From IMG/VR virus record IMGVR_UViG_3300046533_000294, positions 1 through 64,000 of that record: a stretch of DNA of 64,000 bases. One strand, written 5' to 3'. Under the pieces are notes generated by a model. That model was given only the letters and a program-made list of their open reading frames with translations, made no database searches and was not told where the DNA came from. The position numbers were made by a program, and so were the translations under genes. Below are positions 58,384 through 64,000 of the stretch, piece by piece. This DNA comes from a virus. Every line of letters starts with the position of its first letter. Position 1 is the first letter of the stretch.

Positions 58384-58913
58384 CACCAGCCTTCTTTCGC
58401 CGCACAAATTGGGCCAATGCCGAGTGCGCGACTGCGCTCGTCGGTGAGCGTCCGTCCGCAGATCCCGCAATGGCCCAGCTCGCGCCCGTAGCGCATGCTA
58501 GCCTCTTTGGGGTCTTTGGCGATCTCCGTCATGATAGACTTCCTGTGCTCCGTGTTCTTGATCGGATAGCGTTCATCCGATGCACGGACGCTCAGGAATG
58601 TGTAGCCTGCCCACTTGCCCTCGGTCGGCTTGTCCACATGGTAGAACTTCAGGACATCGTCCATCGGATCGACCACTGCGTACCTGCCGGCCGGGATGTC
58701 AGGCCAGTCTCGACTGACCTGCTTCTTAGGCAGTCCCTTCATGACGTCAATGATCCGGCTCGCTTCGCCCTTGCTGAGCTTTCGCGTGCCGGCATCGACC
58801 TTGGCGATGAAAGCAGCTTGCTTCTCCGTGATCTCATGCTTCTTGGCGAGATCGTGGAGATACTCAAGCTGATTCTCCGATGCTGGATCCTCTGTCCAGG
58901 CTGTCGTTGCCAT
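58383..58913 (-). CDS. DUF6011-like zinc-binding protein
   Basis: A 176-residue protein. The last 35 residues, CGICGRTLTDERSRALGIGP followed by ICAAKEGW, match the small treble-clef-like zinc domain found at the end of many actinophage proteins (DUF6011 type). The middle (IPAGRYAVVDPMDDVLKFYH) is a beta domain and the N-terminus is helical (ENQLEYLHDLAKKHEITEKQ). First gene of a six-gene cassette, behind GAAGGAGGGCAT. Confidence 0.7.
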   Translation of the reverse strand: MATTAWTEDPASENQLEYLHDLAKKHEITEKQAAFIAKVDAGTRKLSKGEASRIIDVMKGLPKKQVSRDWPDIPAGRYAVVDPMDDVLKFYHVDKPTEGKWAGYTFLSVRASDERYPIKNTEHRKSIMTEIAKDPKEASMRYGRELGHCGICGRTLTDERSRALGIGPICAAKEGW

Positions 58914-58931
58914 ATGCCCTCCTTCGGGTTT

Positions 58932-58983
58932 GGTACTCGGCTGAGCACCGGCCCACCTCATTGCTGAGATGAGCCGCTGATCA
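58932..58983 (-). promoter_or_regulatory. Early-region RNA element, copy 5
   Basis: - strand: TGATCAGC, hairpin A GGC-U-CAUCUC, loop AGCAAU, GAGGUG-G-GCC (10 bp, with the conserved wobble plus another U-G), directly hairpin B GGUGCUC, loop AGCC, GAGUACC. The upstream gene's TGA lies two bases before the motif TGA. Confidence 0.8.
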
Positions 58984-58985
58984 AG

Positions 58986-59165
58986 TCACTTCAGGCATTT
59001 GAGGCAAGTAATGGGATGTCGAGTCTTGACCAGCACCATTGGATGACCATTCCACGGCTTCACGGGCTGTCCGCAGACGGGTTCGCCCGATGAGTTCCGC
59101 TCATGGTACTTCAAGCTGCTGTCAAGACTGGGCGTGATCTGCATCCTGATTTGAAGAGTCACCAT
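58986..59165 (-). CDS. Hypothetical Cys-containing protein
   Basis: A 59-residue basic protein. ATG overlaps the upstream TGA by one base (TGATG). One Cys in EPVCGQPVKPW and two in ITCLKCLK at the end suggest a zinc site. Unrecognised. Confidence 0.5.
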   Translation of the reverse strand: MVTLQIRMQITPSLDSSLKYHERNSSGEPVCGQPVKPWNGHPMVLVKTRHPITCLKCLK

Positions 59166-59353
59166 CAGTTACGCCCGATTTCGCATGCCCGTGTCTGACA
59201 TTCTGGATCGCTGGACTTAACTTGGTTGGCCAGCATCAGAATGTATTGCGGCCCGCCATGATAATCCCCACCACAGCAAGCTGTGCCATCGCTGCGAAGA
59301 CTGTGCACTGTTCGCCACTTTCGATGAACAAGCACTTGACGTGTCTTCACCAT
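59165..59353 (-). CDS. Hypothetical protein
   Basis: A 62-residue protein (MVKTRQVLVHRKWRTVHSLR) with CCGGDYHGG in the middle and further Cys near the end, possibly metal-binding. ATG behind GAAGGAGGGTCAA. First gene of a two-gene cassette. Confidence 0.55.
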   Translation of the reverse strand: MVKTRQVLVHRKWRTVHSLRSDGTACCGGDYHGGPQYILMLANQVKSSDPECQTRACEIGRN

Positions 59354-59367
59354 TTGACCCTCCTTCT

Positions 59368-59419
59368 GGTACTCGGCTGAGCACCACACCCTGCCTTCGA
59401 GGGCAGGATGCGCTACTCA
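59368..59419 (-). promoter_or_regulatory. Early-region RNA element, copy 6
   Basis: - strand: TGAGTAGC, hairpin A GCA-U-CCUGCC, loop CUCGAA, GGCAGG-G-UGU, directly hairpin B GGUGCUC, loop AGCC, GAGUACC. The upstream gene ends in TAA five bases earlier, so here the motif is kept although its TGA is not the stop. Confidence 0.8.
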
Positions 59420-59423
59420 GTTG

Positions 59424-59603
59424 TTATCCGTGGTATTCATTGCTGAGGTGTGAGACGATATGGATGTGAGTATGTACCGGAGCGTTTTCCAGAAGATGAC
59501 GGATGTAGAACGTCGCTGTTGCCAGCTCCGTGAACTTCTTGAACGTGCCTTCGCCGGATTCGCCACCCATCCACACTTCGTACACAACGTGTGGTTCGTC
59601 CAC
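59424..59603 (-). CDS. Hypothetical protein
   Basis: A 59-residue alpha/beta protein (FTELATATFYIRHLLENAPV). It starts at GTG behind GAAGGAGGGTAGC. His-rich end. Single-gene cassette. Unrecognised. Confidence 0.55.
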   Translation of the reverse strand: MDEPHVVYEVWMGGESGEGTFKKFTELATATFYIRHLLENAPVHTHIHIVSHLSNEYHG

Positions 59604-59617
59604 GCTACCCTCCTTCT

Positions 59618-59671
59618 GGTGCTCTTCTGAACACCGAGCCTCACAATTGTCTTTGTGAGACTCGCTACTCA
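59618..59671 (-). promoter_or_regulatory. Early-region RNA element, copy 7
   Basis: - strand: TGAGTAGC with the TGA ending the gene at 59669, hairpin A GAG-U-CUCACAA, loop AGACAA, UUGUGAG-G-CUC, directly hairpin B GGUGUUC, loop AGAA, GAGCACC. Confidence 0.8.
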
Positions 59672-59974
59672 GCTGACTGTTTCTTGGTAGATGATACCTC
59701 TGATCATCGGGGCCCACTCGGGCGAGTCAGGCCCGTAGTTGGTCGCTGAGAACACGTCCATGTCGGCCCTGACGACACTCGGCGTCTCGTTGTCAGCTGC
59801 TGGTTCCTCGGGGTCGAGCTTCTGACGGATCTCTAGCTTGAACATCGGCGTGCCCATGCTGTCGCAGATGATCATCTCGACATCACCTTCGGGAAGTGAG
59901 ACTCTTGATACGAGAGAGAGATCATCGGCAACTTCGAGATACCACGGAGTTGGAATCAGCTCGGGTTCATCCAT
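59669..59974 (-). CDS. Hypothetical protein
   Basis: A 101-residue acidic beta-rich protein (VEMIICDSMGTPMFKLEIRQ). ATG behind GAAGGAGGGTCAG. Single-gene cassette. Unrecognised. Confidence 0.55.
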   Translation of the reverse strand: MDEPELIPTPWYLEVADDLSLVSRVSLPEGDVEMIICDSMGTPMFKLEIRQKLDPEEPAADNETPSVVRADMDVFSATNYGPDSPEWAPMIRGIIYQETVS

Positions 59975-59992
59975 CTGACCCTCCTTCGTTGC

Positions 59993-60044
59993 GGTACTCG
60001 GATGAGTACCGCGCCCACCCCATGCGGGGAAGACGCGCTACTCA
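59993..60044 (-). promoter_or_regulatory. Early-region RNA element, copy 8
   Basis: - strand: TGAGTAGC with the TGA ending the gene at 60042, hairpin A GCG-U-CUUCCCC, loop GCAU, GGGGUGG-CGC (one U-U mismatch; wobble at pair 4 kept), directly hairpin B GGUACUC, loop AUCC, GAGUACC, a perfect 7-bp stem. Confidence 0.8.
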
Positions 60045-60179
60045 TTTCTTTTTCTCGCAGTCGTCACAGATGCCGGCCACGATGTTGCTTCCGGTGATCT
60101 GTGCTTGAAATAGATCCTGCGATGTGACCTGGACGTACTTGAATTTGTGACACTTGGTGCAGTAGCCAACAAGTCTCAT
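60042..60179 (-). CDS. 45-residue zinc-ribbon protein
   Basis: A very short protein beginning MRLVGYCTKCHKFKYV and ending GICDDCEKKK, so a two-knuckle zinc ribbon. ATG overlaps the upstream stop by four bases. Third zinc ribbon of this size in the leftward unit. Function unknown. Confidence 0.6.
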   Translation of the reverse strand: MRLVGYCTKCHKFKYVQVTSQDLFQAQITGSNIVAGICDDCEKKK

Positions 60180-60412
60180 CCTGGGCACTCGCTTTCAAGA
60201 TGAACGAGATCGAGATCACCCTGGCTGTCGATCGCATCGTAGACTCTCAGCCCGAACTTGATGGGCACGCGAATGCGATTTGGCTGGGTTTTCCAGGTTT
60301 TTACCTGGCCGTTCACTCGCCAGCGTTGACACGTACCGTCGGCATTCTTGTAGAAGTCATGATGCAGAACGTCGCCGGGCTTCAACGCCTTGGCTTGTTC
60401 TAGCGTGATCAT
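60176..60412 (-). CDS. Hypothetical protein
   Basis: A 78-residue protein with an ITLEQAKALKPGDVLHH start and beta strands after it (GTCQRWRVNGQVKTWKTQPN). The pattern suggests a small SH3-like barrel. Four-base overlaps at both ends. Confidence 0.55.
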   Translation of the reverse strand: MITLEQAKALKPGDVLHHDFYKNADGTCQRWRVNGQVKTWKTQPNRIRVPIKFGLRVYDAIDSQGDLDLVHLESECPG

Positions 60413-60630
60413 GTCGACACCTGGCCCTGGGGCGAGATGCCGCCGTAGATCGGCTGACCATGATCAGTCCAGTGCATCGTGAAGCACAGATAGTTGTTCG
60501 GCAGATCGAGTCCGCCCTTCTGAACAACCACGTTTTCAAGTTTCGGGTTGTTAAGAAGAACATCAATGCTTTTCTTCTGCGCTGTAGTCATGGTATTGAA
60601 AGCCTCTTGGGTCATCTTGACCTTGATCAC
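60409..60630 (-). CDS. Hypothetical protein
   Basis: A 73-residue protein: helical N-terminus (MTQEAFNTMTTAQKKSIDVL) then strands. Overlaps both neighbours by four bases. Unrecognised. Confidence 0.55.
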   Translation of the reverse strand: MIKVKMTQEAFNTMTTAQKKSIDVLLNNPKLENVVVQKGGLDLPNNYLCFTMHWTDHGQPIYGGISPQGQVST

Positions 60631-61010
60631 TTATGTGACCTCCATGCGACGATCTTGTCTCCGGGCAGGAAGATGACTGGCTTCTCCATCTGCGAGTGAA
60701 GAAAGCGATGCTTGTGCTTAACAACCTGTTCGCCCTCTGTCACCAGGCCACAGTCGCCCTCGATGTAGTACACACCGAATTGGAATGTGACGTAGTGCTC
60801 GAACTCTTGCCCTGACCATTTCGATTCAAGCTTGTTGTCTGGATCGAACGTCCAGGTGCCGAGATCCGAGAACTTCTTGCCAATCTGATATTCTCTGTCT
60901 GGATCTTCATCCATGTAGGCCACGGTGTAGCAGAAGTCAAGCATCTGCTGATCCCAGATGAGATCCTTGCGACGCTTACCCTTCCGCTCCACATATATGT
61001 TGAGTGGCAT
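60627..61010 (-). CDS. Hypothetical protein
   Basis: A 127-residue alpha/beta protein (WDQQMLDFCYTVAYMDEDPD, FEHYVTFQFGVYYIEGDCGL). ATG behind GAAGGAGGGCAGA. First of four overlapping genes. Unrecognised. Confidence 0.6.
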   Translation of the reverse strand: MPLNIYVERKGKRRKDLIWDQQMLDFCYTVAYMDEDPDREYQIGKKFSDLGTWTFDPDNKLESKWSGQEFEHYVTFQFGVYYIEGDCGLVTEGEQVVKHKHRFLHSQMEKPVIFLPGDKIVAWRSHK

Positions 61011-61025
61011 TCTGCCCTCCTTCGT

Positions 61026-61078
61026 GGTGTCGTATGAACACCGACCCACTCACTGTTAGGTGAGTGAGTCGCTATTCA
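61026..61078 (-). promoter_or_regulatory. Early-region RNA element, copy 9
   Basis: - strand: TGAATAGC with the TGA ending the gene at 61076, hairpin A GAC-U-CACUCAC, loop CUAACA, GUGAGUG-G-GUC, directly hairpin B GGUGUUC, loop AUAC, GACACC (one bulged base). Confidence 0.8.
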
Positions 61079-61363
61079 ATCTTCATCCGATCTCAGCTTC
61101 TCTGTGAGCAGTCTATGGATCTCGCGGAGGATAGCTTGCTGATCGGACGGACTGAACCTCTGCTCCCAGATCGGCTTCTTGACTGGCGTCCTGGGTGGCT
61201 TTGCTGCTGGCTGTGGCTTCGGCTTGGCAGTGTACTCGCGAATGTCGTTTTTCCTGATAACATCCTTGATCCCACGACCGTGCAATCGCCACCATGCCAT
61301 GATGAGTGCGATGGTGAACATTGCTGCCGGGATGTCGATGAAGATGAACTTGACGTAACTCAT
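61076..61363 (-). CDS. Membrane protein with cytoplasmic basic tail
   Basis: A 95-residue protein. Residues about 5-24 are a transmembrane segment (FIFIDIPAAMFTIALIMAWW); the rest is basic and Pro-rich (KPKPQPAAKPPRTPVKKP) with a terminal helix. ATG overlaps the upstream stop by four bases. Possibly acts with the following membrane peptide. Unrecognised. Confidence 0.6.
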   Translation of the reverse strand: MSYVKFIFIDIPAAMFTIALIMAWWRLHGRGIKDVIRKNDIREYTAKPKPQPAAKPPRTPVKKPIWEQRFSPSDQQAILREIHRLLTEKLRSDED

Positions 61364-61503
61364 GATGAAGGCGATAGTGCTACTAGGAACACGTACACGC
61401 CTATGATCAAGAGCGCGATCACAATTCCCAACACGAGGAGTCGGGACGCCATCCAGAGAATGACGAACTGATCTTGCCATCGTTTTGGGATCTTGATGGT
61501 CAC
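61360..61503 (-). CDS. 47-residue membrane peptide
   Basis: Begins MTIKIPKRWQDQFVILW and then has a single hydrophobic span (LLVLGIVIALLIIGVYVFLV). It starts at GTG, overlapping the stop of an 11-codon reading frame as GTGA, and has no ribosome site of its own. Translation thus probably depends on ribosomes finishing the short frame. Function unknown. Confidence 0.55.
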   Translation of the reverse strand: MTIKIPKRWQDQFVILWMASRLLVLGIVIALLIIGVYVFLVALSPSS

Positions 61504-61535
61504 CTTACATCGATGCTGTTCCCGAGTGGTTTCAT
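61500..61535 (-). CDS. 11-codon leader reading frame
   Basis: ATG behind GAAGGAGGGTCAA opens MKPLGNSIDVR and stops at TGA overlapping the next GTG. This is the only frame served by the strong site, so it must be translated. It may be a leader peptide that sets expression of the membrane peptide by reinitiation. Confidence 0.5.
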   Translation of the reverse strand: MKPLGNSIDVR

Positions 61536-61552
61536 TTGACCCTCCTTCGGAT

Positions 61553-61606
61553 GATGCTCATTTGAGCACCCGCCAACACACTCTGCGATGTGCCAGCGGC
61601 TGATCA
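61553..61606 (-). promoter_or_regulatory. Early-region RNA element, copy 10
   Basis: - strand: TGATCAGC with the TGA ending the gene at 61604, hairpin A CGC-U-GGCACA and UGUGUU-G-GCG (several wobbles including the one at pair 4), directly hairpin B GGUGCUC, loop AAAU, GAGCAUC. Confidence 0.75.
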
Positions 61607-61837
61607 AATACGAACAGCGATGAAGTCTCGCAGCCTTCCGTTGCCGATTAGGATTGTTGCGATCCACTGGTGGGTGTCGTTTCCTGTTCGGCGCTCGCGG
61701 ATGATGCGTTGTCTGTTTCCCGCAAAATCATGCAAAGCGTGCATCGCGGTTGGTGCTTCGATGACAGCAACTTTGCGGAATGTCCCTGCGCCTCTGCCAT
61801 CGTACCACGTTCTGATCTCGAATGTTCCCATTGTCAT
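61604..61837 (-). CDS. Hypothetical protein
   Basis: A 77-residue alpha/beta protein (MGTFEIRTWYDGRGAGTFRK, VAVIEAPTAMHALHDFAGNR). ATG overlaps the upstream stop. Unrecognised. Confidence 0.55.
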   Translation of the reverse strand: MTMGTFEIRTWYDGRGAGTFRKVAVIEAPTAMHALHDFAGNRQRIIRERRTGNDTHQWIATILIGNGRLRDFIAVRI

Positions 61838-62205
61838 CTCAGCAGAACCTCCGGCCCGAACCAGATGTGGTTCATGACCGTGACGACACGATGTGCGATC
61901 TTATGAGCCATCCAACCATCACGATGAGGGTTGTCTTCTTCGAGGCCAGCGTTCTCTGCCTCGATCTCGATGTTGTCTGTGATCGGCACCATGAGCATCT
62001 TCATCAGCTCTGGTGGACATGCTTCCCAAATGCAAGCAGGGTTGCCCCACTTGGCATCCTCGATCGCAATACGTTCTGCGAGCTTAGGCGTGAGCCCACG
62101 CTCGTGAACGCATTCCGAACAGAGCCATGTTCTGACGATGATGTTGTCGTCGGTGCTTTCCGTGACCATGGTTGTCGGACATCCGAAACACCTGATGATT
62201 GCCAT
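61834..62205 (-). CDS. Zinc-binding hypothetical protein
   Basis: A 123-residue protein whose N-terminus carries CFGCPTTM and LCSECVHERGL, two CxxC knuckles 23 residues apart. The rest is helical and acidic. ATG behind GAAGGAGGGTCAA. Unrecognised. Confidence 0.6.
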   Translation of the reverse strand: MAIIRCFGCPTTMVTESTDDNIIVRTWLCSECVHERGLTPKLAERIAIEDAKWGNPACIWEACPPELMKMLMVPITDNIEIEAENAGLEEDNPHRDGWMAHKIAHRVVTVMNHIWFGPEVLLR

Positions 62206-62218
62206 TTGACCCTCCTTC

Positions 62219-62273
62219 GTTGTGATGAATACCAACCGCTCCGGGGGACAACTCCCGGAGCAGCTGCTAGTCA
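62219..62273 (-). promoter_or_regulatory. Early-region RNA element, copy 11
   Basis: - strand: TGACTAGC with the TGA ending the gene at 62271, hairpin A AGC-U-GCUCCGGG, CCCGGAGC-G-GUU (wobble at pair 4 kept). Hairpin B is degenerate here; only a four-base GUUG/CAAC stem is possible. Confidence 0.65.
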
Positions 62274-62561
62274 CCAGCTTTTGTACGGTGACAGCGCCTT
62301 GACGCGATCGAGATATTCCGAGGCGTCGTGAAGCTGTGTACCTTCTTCATCGCAAGTGTCGAACTGGTCGAACTTGTCGATGAAAGCCCACTCGCCAGCG
62401 TCACCCATGTAGATGTAGCCGACGAGTCTGCCGTCAATCTCGTACACGTAGCACTCGTAGTTCGTGTCGATGTCTGGGTAATCACCAATGATGTCTTTGG
62501 CATACAGCTCTGCTGTGTGCTCTAGATCCTGACGAAACTCAGACTCAGTCATTTCTTTCAT
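62271..62561 (-). CDS. Hypothetical protein
   Basis: A 96-residue acidic protein with aromatic-rich strands (YECYVYEIDGRLVGYIYMGD). ATG overlaps the upstream stop by four bases. Acidity and size are like some DNA mimics, but nothing specific supports that. Unrecognised. Confidence 0.55.
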   Translation of the reverse strand: MKEMTESEFRQDLEHTAELYAKDIIGDYPDIDTNYECYVYEIDGRLVGYIYMGDAGEWAFIDKFDQFDTCDEEGTQLHDASEYLDRVKALSPYKSW

Positions 62562-62761
62562 GGGATCTGCTTGACGAAGACGGCTGCTCTGAACTTGGTG
62601 TCAACGCGATTGAAGCCGTGGTTGATCAGCTTCTCGATCAGACGTTCACCGTCGTCTACGTGAATGATCTTGACGGATTCGATCTCTTTCTGATCGATGA
62701 TGGACACGACTTTCACTTGCTTGTCGCTGACCGGGATCAGTGAAACGCGCTTAACGCTCAC
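62558..62761 (-). CDS. Hypothetical protein
   Basis: A 67-residue beta-alpha protein (VKVVSIIDQKEIESVKIIHV). Four-base overlaps at both ends. Unrecognised. Confidence 0.55.
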   Translation of the reverse strand: MSVKRVSLIPVSDKQVKVVSIIDQKEIESVKIIHVDDGERLIEKLINHGFNRVDTKFRAAVFVKQIP

Positions 62762-62979
62762 GCTGTCACCTGATCCTTTGTGATCCAGAGCTGGCCGGAA
62801 CCTGTGCCCAAGCTGTCGTACGCTCGATACAGCTTCCAGTGCTTATCGCAGCCATGACCCCACGGCCCGTAACGAGTTTTGAAGTCGTACGGCCCTGGTG
62901 TCTTCATGCCTTCTTGATTGCAGAAATCGCAATCGGGAATGCGAGGCACGACGCAGACTTTTCCCTTTTCTGCTTTCAT
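62758..62979 (-). CDS. Zinc-binding hypothetical protein
   Basis: A 73-residue protein with PDCDFCNQEG and HGCDKHWKLY, i.e. two Cys, then a Cys and His, likely one zinc site. Starts ten bases after GAAGGAGGG. First of three overlapping genes. Confidence 0.6.
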   Translation of the reverse strand: MKAEKGKVCVVPRIPDCDFCNQEGMKTPGPYDFKTRYGPWGHGCDKHWKLYRAYDSLGTGSGQLWITKDQVTA

Positions 62980-63002
62980 TCTGTGCGACCCTCCTTCGTT
63001 TT

Positions 63003-63054
63003 GGTGGTTTGAACACCAGCCCTGTCGGATTATATCTGACAGAGCTGCTACTCA
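63003..63054 (-). promoter_or_regulatory. Early-region RNA element, copy 12
   Basis: - strand: TGAGTAGC with the TGA ending the gene at 63052, hairpin A AGC-U-CUGUC, GACAG-G-GCU, directly hairpin B, shortened to GGUG/CACC. Confidence 0.75.
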
Positions 63055-63375
63055 ATACCTGCTTTTCGAGACGAGCTTGCCGTTGTCGAAGCAGAACTGA
63101 TAGCTGCCGTTCTGGCTGAGAATGCCGTAGTAGATACAACGGCTGTTCAATGTGCCGCCGTAGCCACCGACAGTTGTGTCGTCGCTGCTCTGAGGACTGC
63201 CGAACGAGCTTCTCACGTAGCTTTCGCTGACGCCAATTGGCATGATAGCGAAAGCATTGGGATCGACCTGAGCACTTGACTTATCGCTCGCGTCGGTGAT
63301 CCCGTGAAGTGCGAATGCTCCACCGCCTACAAAGAGGCTGAGTAGCAGCAGAATGGTGATGAATGCGCCTTTCAT
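63052..63375 (-). CDS. Exported or membrane-anchored protein, BamE/SmpA-like fold
   Basis: A 107-residue protein. Residues 1-23 are a signal or anchor (MKGAFITILLLLSLFVGGGA). The remainder (IMPIGVSESYVRSSFGSPQS, CIYYGILSQNG, SYQFCFDNGKLVSK) has the helix-helix-three-strand layout of SmpA/BamE-like domains, with two Cys. It may act in the envelope, for example on superinfection. AAGGAAGG upstream. Confidence 0.6.
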   Translation of the reverse strand: MKGAFITILLLLSLFVGGGAFALHGITDASDKSSAQVDPNAFAIMPIGVSESYVRSSFGSPQSSDDTTVGGYGGTLNSRCIYYGILSQNGSYQFCFDNGKLVSKSRY

Positions 63376-63411
63376 TTTACGACCTTCCTTCGTTTTGTTT
63401 TTATTTGGTTC

Positions 63412-63464
63412 TGTGTCTGCTGACACAAGCCGCTACACGTTGTCCTGAGTAGCAGCTTCTATCA
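63412..63464 (-). promoter_or_regulatory. Early-region RNA element, copy 13
   Basis: - strand: TGATAGA (TGA ends the gene at 63462), hairpin A AGC-U-GCUAC, GUAGC-G-GCU, directly hairpin B UGUGUC, loop AGCA, GACACA. The lead motif is diverged, the two stems are conserved. Confidence 0.75.
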
Positions 63465-63782
63465 GTTGACGATACTGTGATCCTTGATGCTGATCCAGCC
63501 GCATTCGCCTTCAATACACATCACGATTCCTCGCAATGTCGGTCTGCTGTCAAGCCCTTCGCCGCCGCCATAGCGGTTGCTAGGATCGAAATCACTGATC
63601 CAGACACAGATTTCATATCCGAGTTGCTCGGCGTAACAGTAGAAGATGATCTGATCACCTTGGACACCAGCTACTGTCCAGTGAGGGCTGACATATTCGC
63701 CTTCATACTGATTGGCGATCCAGTCAGCTTTGACTTCGCGGTCAGTTGCTGTCCAAACTTTTGCTATGAACTCTGGCTTCAT
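63462..63782 (-). CDS. Hypothetical protein
   Basis: A 106-residue alpha/beta protein (FIAKVWTATDREVKADWIAN, IIFYCYAEQLGYEICVWISD). ATG behind GAAGGAGGGCCA. Single-gene cassette. Unrecognised. Confidence 0.6.
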   Translation of the reverse strand: MKPEFIAKVWTATDREVKADWIANQYEGEYVSPHWTVAGVQGDQIIFYCYAEQLGYEICVWISDFDPSNRYGGGEGLDSRPTLRGIVMCIEGECGWISIKDHSIVN

Positions 63783-63798
63783 TGGCCCTCCTTCGTTT

Positions 63799-63850
63799 TT
63801 GTGTTCTGTAGTACAAGCCGCGTCGGTTGTCCACGACGCAGCTTCTGCTA
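63799..63850 (-). promoter_or_regulatory. Early-region RNA element, copy 14
   Basis: - strand: TAGCAGA (TAG ends the gene at 63848), hairpin A AGC-U-GCGUCG, CGACGC-G-GCU, then a weak hairpin B (UGU/ACA) and GAAGGAGGGCC. Confidence 0.7.
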
Positions 63851-63946
63851 CAGATGTCCGACTGCGCGCCCAATGAGTGCGCAGATGATGACGACGATTG
63901 GCGCAGCCGTGATATACGTTGGCCAAGCATCTTTCCACTTGTACAT
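63848..63946 (-). CDS. 32-residue membrane microprotein
   Basis: Begins MYKWKDAWPTYITAAPIVV and ends IGRAVGHL; residues 12-27 form one hydrophobic span. ATG is preceded by AAAGGAAGGTACAC, and the gene fills a whole cassette between copies 14 and 15 of the RNA element, which is the main reason to accept so short a gene. Function unknown. Confidence 0.55.
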   Translation of the reverse strand: MYKWKDAWPTYITAAPIVVIICALIGRAVGHL

Positions 63947-63973
63947 GTGTACCTTCCTTTGTTTTTTATCGTT

Positions 63974-64000
63974 CAAGGCCGAGCGGGTTGTCCTTCGCTC
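63974..64000 (-). promoter_or_regulatory. Early-region RNA element, copy 15 (cut by window end)
   Basis: - strand: GAGCG and CGCUC form the inner stem (63996-64000 with 63981-63985), followed by G-GCC, the 3' arm expected of hairpin A. The lead motif lies beyond the window and should read GGC-U just 5' of the stem. Confidence 0.55.

Noticed and set aside
55620-63850. The UGA-hairpin arrangement as selenocysteine insertion elements
   Set aside because: The UGA lies at natural protein ends, apical loops are not conserved, and no selenoprotein-like extension follows; in several copies the stop is TAA or TAG instead.
55620-64000. The repeated elements as a CRISPR array
   Set aside because: Spacing is irregular, genes lie between the copies, and conservation is in pairing rather than sequence; no cas1/cas2 genes. 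The Cas4-like nuclease alone does not imply CRISPR.
55620-64000. The repeated hairpins as simple intrinsic terminators
   Set aside because: No T tract follows on the - strand and each hairpin pair is directly followed by a ribosome site and start codon; termination at each would silence the downstream cassette unless a promoter existed, and there is no room for one.
1-64000. tRNA genes
   Set aside because: No cloverleaf with conserved TTCGANNC arm and anticodon was recognised by eye; a tRNAscan-SE run would settle it.

Overview
The window looks like part of the genome of a double-stranded DNA tailed phage with a contractile tail (myovirus type), probably infecting a high-GC Gram-positive (actinobacterial) host. 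The phage assignment rests on terminase, portal, protease/scaffold, capsid, tail sheath, tail tube, tape measure and baseplate genes in canonical order. The host guess is inference. It rests on the high GC content, strong AGGAGG ribosome sites with many GTG/TTG starts, a collagen-like secreted protein and an Rpf-like muralytic enzyme. No tRNA genes, CRISPR arrays, integrase or insertion sequences were seen.

Layout. Positions 1-1009 are non-coding and compositionally strange: the first 423 bases contain no TG, CA or TT dinucleotide at all, and are followed by an A/C-rich repeat tract and CG-alternating tracts. From 1010 to 35944 every gene is on the + strand and most are late functions. They run from small leader genes, a collagen-like protein and a RuvC-like resolvase to DNA packaging (terminase small and large subunits), an endolysin, portal, nested protease/scaffold, decoration and major capsid proteins. 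Next come two very large repeat-rich virion proteins, neck proteins, sheath, tube, a frameshifted tail-assembly chaperone, tape measure, a baseplate carrying two peptidoglycan hydrolase domains, fibre and holin.

From 35945 to 64000 every gene is on the - strand. Reading down in coordinate, 64000-54268 is an early region of about 30 very small genes. 54122-45578 holds DNA metabolism genes: SNF2 helicase, Cas4-type nuclease, Sak4-like ATPase, a probable ssDNA-binding protein and a primase fused to an MCM-like helicase. 45581-42002 holds an unusual set of small-molecule or modification enzymes: flavoprotein, HAD phosphatase, short-chain dehydrogenase, MazG/Nmad1-like protein and methyltransferase. 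42015-35945 holds a C-family DNA polymerase, Rpf-like protein, HU and ThyX. The two transcription units converge with no gap at 35944/35945.

The most striking discovery candidate is in the early region. About 15 copies of a structured RNA element lie on the - strand, usually starting at the stop codon of one gene and ending at the ribosome binding site of the next. Each has a consensus UGANYWGC, then a hairpin with a fixed U-G wobble at its fourth pair and otherwise freely covarying arms, then directly a second seven-base-pair hairpin with an ANNN tetraloop, then GAAGGAGGGU. Groups of one to six genes between copies are joined by four-base ATGA or GTGA overlaps, so the early region is built from interchangeable cassettes.
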